NCBI RefSeq assembly: GCF_005298175.1
Contig: NZ_SZYH01000001.1
Location: 186,001 to 250,000, forward strand
Direction: 5' to 3'
Origin: Marinobacter panjinensis
GTDB lineage: Bacteria > Pseudomonadota > Gammaproteobacteria > Pseudomonadales > Oleiphilaceae
Length of the DNA: 64,000 nucleotides
Shown here: positions 7,321 through 16,925 of the stretch, piece after piece
Layout: the number at the start of each line of letters is the position of its first letter
Numbering within the stretch: the stretch's first letter is position 1
Notes under the pieces: model-generated
Told to the model about the DNA's origin: nothing
Databases searched by the model: none
Seen by the model: only the letters and a program-made list of their open reading frames with translations
Position numbers and translations under genes: made by a program

Positions 7321-8445
7321 ATGTCGTTCACGAGCCGTTTGCACCGCTACGCACGGTCCCTTCGCCGGGGCATCCACATTCTGGCGGCCCCCGTAAAGGG
7401 CGACAATGGTCGGGGCGGACTGTTTATCCAGGCCTACCGGGGCTACGGCTCCCGCAGCCGGGTGTTCCTGATCGGAAGGGTTTTCCGCCAGCCGCACTTC
7501 GGCGCCTCCTGGCGGGAGGACCGGCTGCGCCGGGACATCATCGACCTCATTCGCAGACTGCTGCGCAAGCCGATCGTCGGAGCCCGCGTCCGCATACGGT
7601 ACAAGGACACCAACACGGTCGTTCAGACCGACCGGCACGGTTACTTTCGGGTCGATATGGAACTGGGCACCATGCCTTCAGATGTTGCCTGGCACGAGAT
7701 GGAACTGTCACTGGACAGTCCCGTCGACGAGCGTGCAGCCACCACTGGCGAGTTCTTTACTCCGCTGCCCGGTGCCCGTTACGGCGTAATCAGCGACATT
7801 GACGATACCGTGGTCTACACCGGCGTGGCCAATACCGCCATGATGATGTGTCGCCTGTTTGCCCAGGGAGCAGAAAGCCGTGTGGTTTTTCCCGGTGTGC
7901 CGGCCCTGTATCAGGCATTCCATGCCGGCCGGGATAATGACGAAGGAAACCCCCTGTTCTATGTGTCCCGCGCGCCCTGGAGCATCTACCAGGTGCTGGT
8001 CGAAGTTTTTCGCCGCAACCGGCTTCCCCACGGGCCGATCCTGATCCTGCGCGAGTGGGGAATGAAGCGTGGCAGCCTGCTACCGCGAAGGGCCAAGGCT
8101 CATAAGCAGGACGCGATTCGACATATCCTTGAGACATACCCTGACATGCAGTTTGTTCTGGTGGGTGATTCCGGGCAGCGTGACCCGGAGATCTACAACC
8201 ATATTCTGCGGGAACATCCCGGCCGTGTACTGGGCATCTACATCCGCGACGTCAGTAATACAGTGGAGCGCTCCGAGGCCATTGACCGGCTCGCCCGGGA
8301 GGCACAAGAGGCAGGCTGTGACCTGATACTGGCAGCTGACAATGTCGCGATGGCGGAACATGCAGCCAGTGAGGGGCTGATTGCCGACGCCGCTGTGAAT
8401 GCGGTGCGTGAAGAACAGCACCGCGACGACCGGGACAACGACTGA
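7321..8445 (+). CDS. App1-type phosphatase domain protein (DUF2183)
   Basis: A 374-aa protein; the ATG at 7321 follows GAGG by five bases (the in-frame TTG at 7318 is less likely). The N-terminal 150 residues hold a beta-rich region with 'IVGARVRIRYKDTNTVVQTDRHGYFRVDME'. The catalytic half begins 'YGVISDIDDTVVYTGV' near residue 155 (HAD-like DxDDT nucleophile motif), then 'FYVSRAPWSIYQVL', 'KHKQDAIRHIL' and 'QFVLVGDSGQRDPEIY'. This is the layout of the bacterial and yeast App1 family, in which yeast App1 is a phosphatidate phosphatase. The bacterial substrate is not known. No signal peptide is seen. Confidence 0.85.
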   Translation: MSFTSRLHRYARSLRRGIHILAAPVKGDNGRGGLFIQAYRGYGSRSRVFLIGRVFRQPHFGASWREDRLRRDIIDLIRRLLRKPIVGARVRIRYKDTNTVVQTDRHGYFRVDMELGTMPSDVAWHEMELSLDSPVDERAATTGEFFTPLPGARYGVISDIDDTVVYTGVANTAMMMCRLFAQGAESRVVFPGVPALYQAFHAGRDNDEGNPLFYVSRAPWSIYQVLVEVFRRNRLPHGPILILREWGMKRGSLLPRRAKAHKQDAIRHILETYPDMQFVLVGDSGQRDPEIYNHILREHPGRVLGIYIRDVSNTVERSEAIDRLAREAQEAGCDLILAADNVAMAEHAASEGLIADAAVNAVREEQHRDDRDND

Positions 8446-8469
8446 TTCTGTTGCGGCCTGGTCGTCAGT

Positions 8470-9210
8470 TTACGGGTGTGATTCGCTAATCGGCGATTCC
8501 AGATAGAACTCATCGAATCCTGCCACTGCCTCAAGGCCTTTGATATCCAGTAACTCCAGATGTGCGTTACCCGTATTCAACAGTCCTTCCTGTCGAAATT
8601 CCTGGAATGTACGGCTCACATGCACTGTCGTGAGGCCAAGGGCATCTCCGAGCACGCTCTGACTTAGAGGCAGAGACAAGTGGTTCTCTACATAGGCATT
8701 GGTACGTAAAAGGCGGTACGACAGTTCCACGAGAAAGTGGGCCAGTTTTTGCCGGGCGGACCGGCGGCCGAGATTCACCAATCTCTCCAACAAAATCGCC
8801 TGGTCCCTTGAGGTAATCATGAACATGATGCTGCAAAGTACTAACGAGCTGGAAAAAACATGGTCCAGATGGTGTCTTGGGAAGGCGCAGAGTTCGGCAT
8901 CACTGAGCATGATGGCGCTGGTAATGCGCTTCTGGAAAGAAAACTCGCGCAGTCCCACAATGTCTCCAGGCACATAAACATCCAGCACCTGGCGGGTTCC
9001 GTCTTCCAGATCACGGAAGGAGCAGGCCCAACCTTTACTGAGGGTGTAGAAACAATCGGATTTATCACCCTGCTGCAAGAGGAGGGCGTTTTTGGGCCAC
9101 TCGTGTGGCCCTTCCTCCAGCGAAAGTAAAAGTTGATGGTCCTTCTCGTCGAGGTCCGCATAGGACTCGAAATGCTTGACGATACAACTACCCTCAGAGT
9201 GGTTGGTCAT
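8470..9210 (-). CDS. Crp/Fnr-family transcriptional regulator
   Basis: A 246-aa protein with a cyclic-nucleotide-binding-like beta barrel at residues about 15-130 (LLLQQGDKSDCFYTLSKGWACSF, GDIVGLREF) and a C-terminal winged HTH (SQSVLGDALGLTTVHVSRTFQEFRQEGLL). The arginine and serine expected to bind cAMP in true Crp are not obvious, and the N-terminal four-cysteine cluster of Fnr is absent, so the signal is unknown. AGGA six bases before the ATG supports the start. The divergent neighbour at 9460 encodes an exported protein and is a plausible target. Confidence 0.82.
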   Translation of the reverse strand: MTNHSEGSCIVKHFESYADLDEKDHQLLLSLEEGPHEWPKNALLLQQGDKSDCFYTLSKGWACSFRDLEDGTRQVLDVYVPGDIVGLREFSFQKRITSAIMLSDAELCAFPRHHLDHVFSSSLVLCSIMFMITSRDQAILLERLVNLGRRSARQKLAHFLVELSYRLLRTNAYVENHLSLPLSQSVLGDALGLTTVHVSRTFQEFRQEGLLNTGNAHLELLDIKGLEAVAGFDEFYLESPISESHP

Positions 9211-9459
9211 GTTTTTTCCTAATGGAACTCACCTGTATTGCCCTGTCCGTCGGGTAGTGCGAATGCTTTGGCACTCCCCCCCTTTAACCTAGGTTATCTC
9301 TTTTCGAAAACGTCCCATGGTAGCGTTGTTGGAACATGGAACGTAACAACATCAGGAAAGATTGACCAGCAATGCTACAGACAATGGACTTCTATCCGAC
9401 CCGGGAGGACGCCACGGACGGGGCCTCGTTGCCACGGATATTACGTGAGGAGATAAAAT

Positions 9460-10116
9460 ATGAAATTCATTCCCAAAAACAGAAATCTACTGCAAGCAGT
9501 AAGTGCCATCGGTGCGGCCGCTGCTATTACTTTACCGGCAACAGCTGCAGCAGATGTAAGTGTGGAGCCCGATGGCAGCTGGATTTCAATGACAGGTAAA
9601 GTGGCAGTCCATACCCCCAGCGGTTTCACTCTGGACTACGGTGAGGGGGTTATGACAGTCGAAACTGACGACTGGGACAGTGTCGGCGACGGCTGGGCAA
9701 TAGCTGAGGGAGACAAGGTTACCGTATATGGTCGAGTCGACGACGGACTTTATCAGAACAGGAAAATAGAAGCCGGTAGCATATACATCCACGATTTGAA
9801 TACTATGATTACCGACCCGTCACCGGTTGATGAAGAAGACGCAGAGCTCTTAACCTACACGTATCTGAGCATACCTGCTGACTACGATCTACAGGTCGTA
9901 GGGACCGTTACATCCGTTGCAGGCCGGGAATTCACCATCGATACAGGGAAAAGGGAAGTCTCGGTTGATACCCTTCAAATGGATTACAACCCCCTGGACG
10001 ATGTTGGGTTAGTGCAAATCGAGGAAGGTGATTTTGTCAGCGTTTCGGGCGATCTGGACCTGAGTGTCTTCGATGAAAACGAGATTTCCGCTGAGACTAT
10101 CGTCTCTTACAATTAA
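9460..10116 (+). CDS. Exported acidic protein with two OB-like repeats
   Basis: A 218-aa protein with a clear Sec signal peptide (basic start, hydrophobic AAAITLPATAAA, cleavage near residue 31). The mature part is very acidic and seems to hold two related halves: 'SMTGKVAVHTPSGFTLDYGEGVMTVE ... EGDKVTVYGRVD' and 'VVGTVTSVAGREFTIDTGKREVSVDT ... EGDFVSVSGDLD'. Each has the 'V-G-V ... F-LD-G ... V ... GD-V-V-G' pattern of small OB-fold barrels of the periplasmic YgiW/NirD-like kind. The match is by pattern only. GAGGAG before the ATG is a strong ribosome binding site. No function is known. Confidence 0.7.
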   Translation: MKFIPKNRNLLQAVSAIGAAAAITLPATAAADVSVEPDGSWISMTGKVAVHTPSGFTLDYGEGVMTVETDDWDSVGDGWAIAEGDKVTVYGRVDDGLYQNRKIEAGSIYIHDLNTMITDPSPVDEEDAELLTYTYLSIPADYDLQVVGTVTSVAGREFTIDTGKREVSVDTLQMDYNPLDDVGLVQIEEGDFVSVSGDLDLSVFDENEISAETIVSYN

Positions 10117-10136
10117 AAAGTAACAGGCTGGACGTT

Positions 10137-10171
10137 GGGTCTGTAGCGCGAAGAGGTCGCGTTCCAGACCC
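10137..10171. terminator. Hairpin between convergent genes
   Basis: GGGTCTG (10137-10143) pairs with CAGACCC (10165-10171), with a further GCG/CGC pair inside the loop. It lies between the stops of the exported protein (plus strand) and the BON lipoprotein (minus strand), so it may end transcription from both sides. No T-run is seen. Confidence 0.45.
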
Positions 10172-10192
10172 AGCCCATGCCGGCTTTCCCGG

Positions 10193-10498
10193 CTACTTCA
10201 CCACGATCTGATTATTGACACCATCCAGTTTGCTGTTCTCCCGCATCAGATCTTCGGCCCGCTGCCGCTGGGTGGTTGTTTCCACAAAGCCTTCCAGCAG
10301 GATCTCACCCTCCACGATGGTGATGTCGATGGCAGAACCGGCCAGGTCGTCCGCCTCAAGCAGAACCGCCTTCAGCCGGACCGCCTCTGCGGTATCCTGT
10401 GTTGCCATACCGGAGCCATCGAAAACGCTGCAGCCGCTAACAAGCGTTAGCCAGAGCACCAGGAAACGAGCTTCAGCCTTCATTGTTGTCAGACTCAT
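10193..10498 (-). CDS. BON-domain lipoprotein
   Basis: A 101-aa lipoprotein: signal and lipobox 'FLVLWLTLVSGC', then one BON domain (AVRLKAVLLEADDLAGSAIDITIVEGEILLEGFVETTTQRQRAEDLM). BON domains are thought to bind phospholipid at the outer membrane (the OsmY/DolP family). The start at 10498 is chosen because GGAGG lies five bases upstream; a second ATG at 10483 has no such site. The first 26 bases overlap the end of the AsmA gene, so the two are translationally linked and both concern the envelope. Confidence 0.78.
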   Translation of the reverse strand: MSLTTMKAEARFLVLWLTLVSGCSVFDGSGMATQDTAEAVRLKAVLLEADDLAGSAIDITIVEGEILLEGFVETTTQRQRAEDLMRENSKLDGVNNQIVVK

Positions 10499-13400
10499 CT
10501 TTGCCTCCCGGGTTGTCGTCGATGGCGTCCAAAGACCGGCTTGCCAGTCCTTCGCAGTACGCAACCTCGTTCCCCGTGCCGAGGTCAAGCAGCGGCAAAA
10601 GCGCAGCAACCGGGGTCGCCACAGCAGCCAGAATGGCACTGCTGGCGATCTGCATGGCCAGATCCCCGGTCTTTAGTCCGGGCTCGGGGTTATTGAACGT
10701 GCCCCCGAGATGAAGCGGAGTACCTGCAGCCAAAGCGCTGGCATCTTTCGGGTGAGAAAAAAGGGTAATGTCCAGGCGTTCGTTGTCGAAGTTCGCGGTC
10801 CCTGTGCCGGTAAAGCTGGTATCCGTGGTATCGACAGCCAGGGTGTCGATCCTGACGACGCCGTCTTGGGTTTTCAGATCAACATAGGCACAGTCGATCG
10901 GGACGGTGCCCCCGCCACCCATCCAGGTCACGAAGGACTCGGCGGCATCCAGCCCGGCCAGTTCGACCAGCAGGGCATCCAGCTTGCCCCGGGTCATCAG
11001 CATGACCATGCCGCCGTCGGCGGAGCCGAATAGCTCGGCAATGGAGGCGCCGGTCATCCAGAACTTGCCCTGACCAGCGACCGTGCCCACGCTGTCACTG
11101 GCCAGTTCCCAGCTGCCAATCGCCTTGCTGAGATTGACCGCCTGTACCTCCAGCTGCAGTGTGCCTTCCGGGGGCGTCGGTCTGGAATCGATGTCCAGGT
11201 TGAAGTCCACCTGACCCTCGCCCACCCCGAAACCCACTGGCTCGAACCGGGCGTGGCCGTCTGCAAGATTGAAATCGATGACCACCTCGCTCAGGGGGAT
11301 GTCTGCCGCCCGCACGGCTTTGCCCCGGTAACTGACATCCGCAGAAACCTCTTCCCAGGCAGCTGTGATCAGGGGTTGGTCCGGCAGTGCGAACCGATCT
11401 CCATCGCCGCCGTTTGAGCTTTCCGGTCCATCCTGTTCAGCAGATTCCGGTTCCACACCAGCCAGTACGCCAAGATCCGCAAGATCGAGGGAATCAGAGT
11501 GCAGTTTTCCCGTCAGATGCGGAGGGCGCGAACTGATATCCAGGGCAATCTGTCCGCCCAGGTCACTGTCACCCACATCCCCCTCGATGTTGCTGAATGC
11601 CCAGCGGTTGTCCCTGAAGGACAGATCGCCGGATAACGAGTAGGGGGGCAGATCTGGCAAAGGTATCCCCAGCAGACGGCTCAGGCGGCCTGGATTGGGG
11701 CCTTGCACGCCAAGCTCGAGATCCAGGCCCTTTAATGCCAACGGTCGCAGAATGCTGCCCTGGACCTGGATACGGCTATCGACCACATCGCTTGTAAGCT
11801 CAAGGGCATAGGGACGGTCCGGGTCCCGGGCCGCTAACAGTTGGTCTCCGCGAAATCGCAGCGAGAAGGGCGAGCCGTCATACTCACCGTCGCCATCGAT
11901 ATGAAATGCCTGCTCACCAGCTTCCAGACCCTGTGTCTGCAGGTTGAGGGTGAAGTCCGTGTCGGCTTCCGACTCTGTAAACGTCAGCTGCGAGGGTTCG
12001 AAAACGAGGCGACCGATAAAGGGCATGATCAGATCCTCCGTCTGATCCACCGCAAGGGACTCGGTAATACCCAGGTGAAGATGCCCGGAAAGCGTGCCCA
12101 GACGATCCTCCAGCGGCGTGAAGGTGTCCCCGAACCGGCTCAGGGCGATGGACTCGAATTCGGTTTCAATGGTACCCGAGGCAGGCTGGTCGGTGGCGTC
12201 CAGTGCCACAGAGCTGCCCCAACTGCCCCCGGCAATATTGAAGTCCAGCGGCTCGATCTGGAGCCTGCCTGAATCCAGGCTGGCGGACAGGTTCAGGTTC
12301 GTCAGCTCCGGTGTATCCGGGAGCACCAGCGTATCCACCTGCAGGTTCAGCTGGCCGTCGATTGCGCGCAATGCCGCCAGCGGTGAACCAGCGTCGCCCG
12401 GTTCGGCATCGTCGTTTGATGATGGGTCGGGCTGTGAGTTTTCCGCCGTAAACTGGGCAAGTTCAATGCGATCCGCCTCAAGGTCAACATTCACTGTGGG
12501 CCGATCCGTAGTGTGGAAGTGGAACTCGCCGCTCAGGTTGCTGACTCCGACGTTGCCATCAAGGGAGGTGACAGACCACCGCTCCCCGTCACGGGCCAGC
12601 CGCCCCGACAGGCGGTACCCGGGCAGGGCGGGCAAAGGTGCCCCGATCCAGGCCCCCAGATCCTGACCACCATCGCCCTGGAGCACCAGGTTGCCGGCAA
12701 AGCTAGCGGGCGTCAGGAGCGCTCCCAATTGTGTATCCGCCCATGCAAGCAGGTCACCACTTTGTGCCTGAGCCTGTAACCGATAGCTTGCGGCGCCTTT
12801 CGCCAGCTCTGGCAGGGGTGCGCCCTCAATGGTCATCTCCAGCGGCTTGCCCTGGAACCTTCCGGTGATTGAGAGTACCGGTGTTTGCGGTTCTCCGACC
12901 TGCTCCAGGTGGAGGGCCAGGTCACTGCCAGCCTCCGTGGCCTGATTCTTCGTCCGGTAAGACGCCCTGGCCAGTTCAATGTCGAGGTGCTCCAGAATCG
13001 TCCTCGGGTCGAGGGAAGCAGCCTGCTGCATTTGGCGGAGACCGAGTTCCAGTTCGGCATCCAGGATTGTCGTGGATTCTTCGTCCGCACCAAGGCCATC
13101 CAGCGCCACTTGTTGCAGCTCGAGTTCCGCTTTCGCAGTGATGAAGTCGGCGTTGCTGACCAGGTGAGCCCTGGCCTCGCCCCGGCCCCCCGCCACGTCA
13201 AAACTCAGAGTCTCAAGCGCCAGCTCGTGCTGACCCGGGCGCAGCCTGGCCCCAACATTGGTGAACGTTGTCGGCTCCAGGATGAGCTGATCGACAGCGA
13301 GATGGATGTCACCCTGCAGGTCCGGCAGCACGGGTATGGACACAGACGGGGGCTCGTCGGTTGCCTGAGATTCAGGCAGTGCCGCCAGGATATCAGTGAC

Positions 13401-14201
13401 GTTGATGGAGGGTGAGTGCAGGTTCCCGTCTACCGACACGGGGCTGGAACCAGCGCCCACACTGATGTTGCCGTCGATACGGACCTCACCCGCCCGGGCC
13501 TGAATATCAGATAACGCCCACTGGCTATCGGCAAGCCCCGGATCTGCGGCGGCCGAGAGTTCGACGGGCATAACCAGGCGCTCGCCTTCCGACCACAGCC
13601 TGGCCTCCCCGTTGAGGGATAACCTGTCACCGGCCAGCGTTAGCGAGGTGAGTGATAAAACCTGCGGGCGTTCGGTTTCGGGCGTGAAGTAACGGATCTC
13701 TGCGTTATGGATGTTGAGTTGTTGGACAGCGAGGGAAGGGCCGGAGCTTTCCTCCTCGCCCGCGTTCTCACCCCGGTCCTTCATTGCAGGCAGAGCCCAG
13801 TTGCCCGGTTTCCCTTCACGGCTTTCGAGGTTGAGGGTGGGTTCCGTTATGGTCACCGATTTCAGTGCCGGTTCGCCCTTGAAGAGACTGATGATGGAGG
13901 GTTCAAGCTCAACCCCCCCAACGGACAGCATTTCCGGGGTCTTTGCCCAGTCGGCGTTGGCCAGCTTCATTTCGCCCAACTCGAGGTGAGGGCGGGGCAG
14001 GAGACCTACGTCAATATCACCGGTGATCTCCATGTCACGGCCGGTCATGGCTTCAACGCGCTCGGTGATGGGCCCCTTCAGGAAATTCCACGACATCAGC
14101 TCAATAACGATAACCGCGATAACCAGCAGCGCGAACAAAACGGTCAGTGCCCGTAGAACTCTGAACGGGGGTTTTGAGGGGGAGCGGTTAGTCGTATCCA
14201 T
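10473..14201 (-). CDS. AsmA-family envelope protein
   Basis: A 1242-aa protein with one N-terminal membrane helix (residues about 15-38), then 'GPITERVEAMTGRDMEITGDIDVGLLPRPHLELGEMKLAN', the AsmA N-terminal signature. The rest is long repetitive beta structure with several segments beginning 'LPALPGYRLSGRLARDGERW', 'IPLPDLPPYSLSGDLSFRDNRW' and the AsmA_2 C-terminal region (GSADGGMVMLMTRGKLDALLVELAGLDAAESF). Proteins of this family form bridge-like structures thought to move phospholipids between the two membranes. The length is larger than E. coli AsmA and resembles TamB/YhdP-size relatives. It is followed by the overlapping BON lipoprotein gene. Confidence 0.88.
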   Translation of the reverse strand: MDTTNRSPSKPPFRVLRALTVLFALLVIAVIVIELMSWNFLKGPITERVEAMTGRDMEITGDIDVGLLPRPHLELGEMKLANADWAKTPEMLSVGGVELEPSIISLFKGEPALKSVTITEPTLNLESREGKPGNWALPAMKDRGENAGEEESSGPSLAVQQLNIHNAEIRYFTPETERPQVLSLTSLTLAGDRLSLNGEARLWSEGERLVMPVELSAAADPGLADSQWALSDIQARAGEVRIDGNISVGAGSSPVSVDGNLHSPSINVTDILAALPESQATDEPPSVSIPVLPDLQGDIHLAVDQLILEPTTFTNVGARLRPGQHELALETLSFDVAGGRGEARAHLVSNADFITAKAELELQQVALDGLGADEESTTILDAELELGLRQMQQAASLDPRTILEHLDIELARASYRTKNQATEAGSDLALHLEQVGEPQTPVLSITGRFQGKPLEMTIEGAPLPELAKGAASYRLQAQAQSGDLLAWADTQLGALLTPASFAGNLVLQGDGGQDLGAWIGAPLPALPGYRLSGRLARDGERWSVTSLDGNVGVSNLSGEFHFHTTDRPTVNVDLEADRIELAQFTAENSQPDPSSNDDAEPGDAGSPLAALRAIDGQLNLQVDTLVLPDTPELTNLNLSASLDSGRLQIEPLDFNIAGGSWGSSVALDATDQPASGTIETEFESIALSRFGDTFTPLEDRLGTLSGHLHLGITESLAVDQTEDLIMPFIGRLVFEPSQLTFTESEADTDFTLNLQTQGLEAGEQAFHIDGDGEYDGSPFSLRFRGDQLLAARDPDRPYALELTSDVVDSRIQVQGSILRPLALKGLDLELGVQGPNPGRLSRLLGIPLPDLPPYSLSGDLSFRDNRWAFSNIEGDVGDSDLGGQIALDISSRPPHLTGKLHSDSLDLADLGVLAGVEPESAEQDGPESSNGGDGDRFALPDQPLITAAWEEVSADVSYRGKAVRAADIPLSEVVIDFNLADGHARFEPVGFGVGEGQVDFNLDIDSRPTPPEGTLQLEVQAVNLSKAIGSWELASDSVGTVAGQGKFWMTGASIAELFGSADGGMVMLMTRGKLDALLVELAGLDAAESFVTWMGGGGTVPIDCAYVDLKTQDGVVRIDTLAVDTTDTSFTGTGTANFDNERLDITLFSHPKDASALAAGTPLHLGGTFNNPEPGLKTGDLAMQIASSAILAAVATPVAALLPLLDLGTGNEVAYCEGLASRSLDAIDDNPGGKDESDNNEG

Positions 14202-14308
14202 GACTGGCTCGTACTCGAAGGATGGGCGAAAATCCGGACGCGGATTGCGATTATCCTTCTTTCAACATAGTCGAAATTTGGTGATGCTGTAGTTTCTCAG
14301 GAAACCAC

Positions 14309-16144
14309 TCAACGCCCGTTTATGCTCAGTACCCCCGAAGAACGGTTGCCGTTGTGTAACATCGCGCTGAACGTCTCCATCGGCAGGGGCTTGGAAAAAT
14401 AATGCCCCTGAGCGAAGTCGCAACCGGCCGCTTTCAGCCAATCCTTCTGTTCCGCGGTTTCCACACCTTTCGCAATGACCTGAATTCCCAGTTTATGGGC
14501 CATCGCGATAATGGATTCAGCGATCGTCCGGCCCCCCGAATCGGAGTTGTCTCTCTGCACGAAGGAAGGGTCTAACTTCAGATAATTCACATTAAACCGC
14601 TTCAGATAGGCCAGCGAGGAATAGCCGGTACCAAAGTCGTCCAGGGCCAGCTGCACACCGGCTTTCTGGAGTTCAGAAAAACGTTCTCCAAGATTTTTCA
14701 TGCTCTGCAGGAATACACTTTCCGGCAACTCGAGTATTACGGTGTCCCCGGACCGGGCAAAGGCGTCCAGGTCGGCCTCCTGGAATTCGTCCTGGGTGCT
14801 GCGGGTGAACTGCATTGGGGAGGTATTGACGCTTATCTGGAATGGTAAACCCGCCAGAGAGGTCCAGCGATCAGTGCTGGCGGTTGCTTCTGCGAACACC
14901 CAGTGCTCCAGGGCGCCCATCAGGCCCGTTTCTTCTGCCAGCCCGAGAAACTTCCCCGGCGTCAGCAGGCCGCGCTCGGGGTGTTGCCATCGCAGCAGTG
15001 CCTCTGCCTTCACAATACGCTCGCTGGACAGCTCCACAATAGGCTGATAATACAGCTCCAGTTGCTGTTTTTCCGGAGCCTGGCGAAGTTCGGCGACCAG
15101 CTGGTGGCGGGCATGGCGGGCGTGCCCCATGATCTGGTTATAGAAACAGATCTGATTGCGGCCAGACTGTTTGGCCAGATACATGGCCTGGTCAGCGTTG
15201 CTCAACAATTGCTGGGCGGATTGGCCGTCCTCGGGGAACAGGGTGATGCCAATGCTGGCGGACACTTTCACCTCATCCTCACCGAGACGAAATGGCTGGT
15301 CCAGTTCCGCCAGAATTTTCCTGGCGATGTCTTTGATAAAGGCCAGGTTGCCGGTATCCAGCAACAGAACCGTGAACTCATCGCCCCCCATTCTCGCCAC
15401 CGTATCCGACTGCCGTACGCAGGCATTGATGCGCTTGGCCGCATCCTTCAACAGTTCGTCACCGGCATCATGGCCCAGCCGGTCGTTGATGACCTTGAAG
15501 TTGTCCAGATCGATAAAGAGCAGGGCAAAAGGGTCGCCGGTGCGGGCGGAATGGGCCGCGTGCTGATCCAGTCGGTCCCGGAAAAGGCGACGGTTGGGCA
15601 CATTGGTCAGCAGATCGTAATTGGCATGGCGCCAGATTTTCGCCTCCGATTGCTTGCGGAGGGTAATATCATGACCAATGCCGGATACCGCTTCCACCCG
15701 CCCCTGCTTTTGCTTCTCTAGTGCGAAGCGCTGAACGGATTGCGCCAAGGCCTTGTCAATTTTGCTGTTGAATCGGTTCAGATCCTCAATGTCACTCGGC
15801 TCAACGGTGTCAAGCGAGTTCAGCCATAACTGGGCTACCGTCATCCTCAGCGCACCGAATTCACTGGTCACATGGACAATATCGGCGCCCAGATTGTGCC
15901 TCTCCATACCATGAATCCGGGCCGAAGCAATACAGTCCGGGTGATCAGGGTTGAAAAGGGATGATCGCTCATGGCCGGTCGCCGGTCGTTCCAGCTCTAC
16001 CACGATGCCCAGCAGTATCTGTTCGACGTGGTCTCTGAGCTCTTCCCGTGACAGGTCTGGGTTGGGCAGGATCTCTTTTGCATCGTAATCCCAGACTTGC
16101 AGAATCTCTTCCATATGAGTTCGGATGAATTCGGTGAGCTTCAT
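14309..16144 (-). CDS. RsbRD-like / GGDEF / EAL c-di-GMP protein (copy A)
   Basis: 611 aa from the ATG at 16144, which has AGGAG nine bases upstream and matches the start of the paralogue at 16926. Residues 1-145 form a helical RsbR N-terminal-like sensor (MKLTEFIRTHMEEILQVW). GGDEF lies near residue 250 (RMGGDEF) with an RQSD inhibitory site five residues before it. The EAL domain starts near residue 375 (AEALLRW) and keeps 'VNTSPMQF', 'ILELPES', 'LDDFGTGYSSL', 'YLKLDPSFV' and 'KGVETAEQ', so phosphodiesterase activity is plausible as well as cyclase activity. Cytoplasmic, no membrane segment. The CAP-domain gene lies upstream on the same strand. Confidence 0.88.
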   Translation of the reverse strand: MKLTEFIRTHMEEILQVWDYDAKEILPNPDLSREELRDHVEQILLGIVVELERPATGHERSSLFNPDHPDCIASARIHGMERHNLGADIVHVTSEFGALRMTVAQLWLNSLDTVEPSDIEDLNRFNSKIDKALAQSVQRFALEKQKQGRVEAVSGIGHDITLRKQSEAKIWRHANYDLLTNVPNRRLFRDRLDQHAAHSARTGDPFALLFIDLDNFKVINDRLGHDAGDELLKDAAKRINACVRQSDTVARMGGDEFTVLLLDTGNLAFIKDIARKILAELDQPFRLGEDEVKVSASIGITLFPEDGQSAQQLLSNADQAMYLAKQSGRNQICFYNQIMGHARHARHQLVAELRQAPEKQQLELYYQPIVELSSERIVKAEALLRWQHPERGLLTPGKFLGLAEETGLMGALEHWVFAEATASTDRWTSLAGLPFQISVNTSPMQFTRSTQDEFQEADLDAFARSGDTVILELPESVFLQSMKNLGERFSELQKAGVQLALDDFGTGYSSLAYLKRFNVNYLKLDPSFVQRDNSDSGGRTIAESIIAMAHKLGIQVIAKGVETAEQKDWLKAAGCDFAQGHYFSKPLPMETFSAMLHNGNRSSGVLSINGR

Positions 16145-16247
16145 AGCCGGGTACTCCTGTATGGCAAAAGCTTTACTACTGATATTACTTAAGTAGGTTT
16201 TTGCGGAGTTGTACACCCTCTGTGTCTGAAATAATGGGGAATCCCGG

Positions 16248-16760
16248 CTAGCGCGGTCGGGCAAAGACCTGGGTCCAGAAAGGGGAATATGGCGAGCCCG
16301 GCGCCTCGACCCTCGCCGCGCCCATTTCCGTGAATTCCGTGCTCATAATATTGGCGCAGTGTCCCGGGCTTGAGAGCCACCCTTCAACGACGCGATCCAC
16401 AGAGTTCTGGCCGCTTGCGATATTTTCGCCCACCGCCGACCAGCTGTAACCTCTGTCATTCACCCGCCTGCCGGTCTGAACACCTTCAGGGCTGGTATGG
16501 CTGAAGAACTCCTGCTCGATCATATCTTCCGAATGGGCATGGGCGGCATCCGCGAGCTTGCAATTCCATGACAGCGGTTCTGCTGCGTCGAAGTCTTCGT
16601 CGCCGCATTGTCGGGGCTGGCTGCGGGCTTCATTGACGAGATTCAGCAGCGCCCGATCGGTTTCATCCATTTCGCAGTTGCCGGCCACAAGAATCCCGGA
16701 ATACCCGAAAAAAACCATCAAGGCAAGGGCGTATGGTGATTGGGGAAATAAGAGTGTCAT
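16248..16760 (-). CDS. CAP-domain (SCP/PR1-like) secreted protein
   Basis: A 170-aa protein with an N-terminal hydrophobic segment (SPYALALMVFFGYSGILVAG, signal peptide or anchor). The CAP core follows: 'LLNLVNEARSQPR', 'AHAHSEDMIEQEFFSHTSPEG' (the HxxxM...FFSH motif), 'GENIASG', 'VVEGWLSSPGHCANIM' and 'EMGAA', with two paired-looking cysteines. CAP proteins are extracellular; bacterial roles are mostly unknown. The leader is strikingly like that of the orphan small protein at 22115. The gene sits between two divergent GGDEF-EAL paralogues. 103 bases separate it from copy A. Confidence 0.87.
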   Translation of the reverse strand: MTLLFPQSPYALALMVFFGYSGILVAGNCEMDETDRALLNLVNEARSQPRQCGDEDFDAAEPLSWNCKLADAAHAHSEDMIEQEFFSHTSPEGVQTGRRVNDRGYSWSAVGENIASGQNSVDRVVEGWLSSPGHCANIMSTEFTEMGAARVEAPGSPYSPFWTQVFARPR

Positions 16761-16925
16761 GACACCTACCTAGTTATAAACCCGTTAGCAGTCTGCTACC
16801 GCACAAACGAAAGTCGGCTGTAATATTTAAAGTACAATTAACGGTCACTCGTTGGGAACTTCAAGTATCGTACCTCGCTTTACGACAGTACTGACGCCAA
16901 CGTATCACGGAGGAGGCCCCTGGCT

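Noticed and set aside
9372..9599. A 75-codon plus-strand frame with several cysteines upstream of the exported protein
   Set aside because: Its cysteine-rich part overlaps the signal-peptide region of the gene at 9460 in another frame, which has the better ribosome binding site and signal.
14903..15721. A 272-codon plus-strand frame
   Set aside because: Antisense to the GGDEF-EAL protein with all motifs in order; no independent support.
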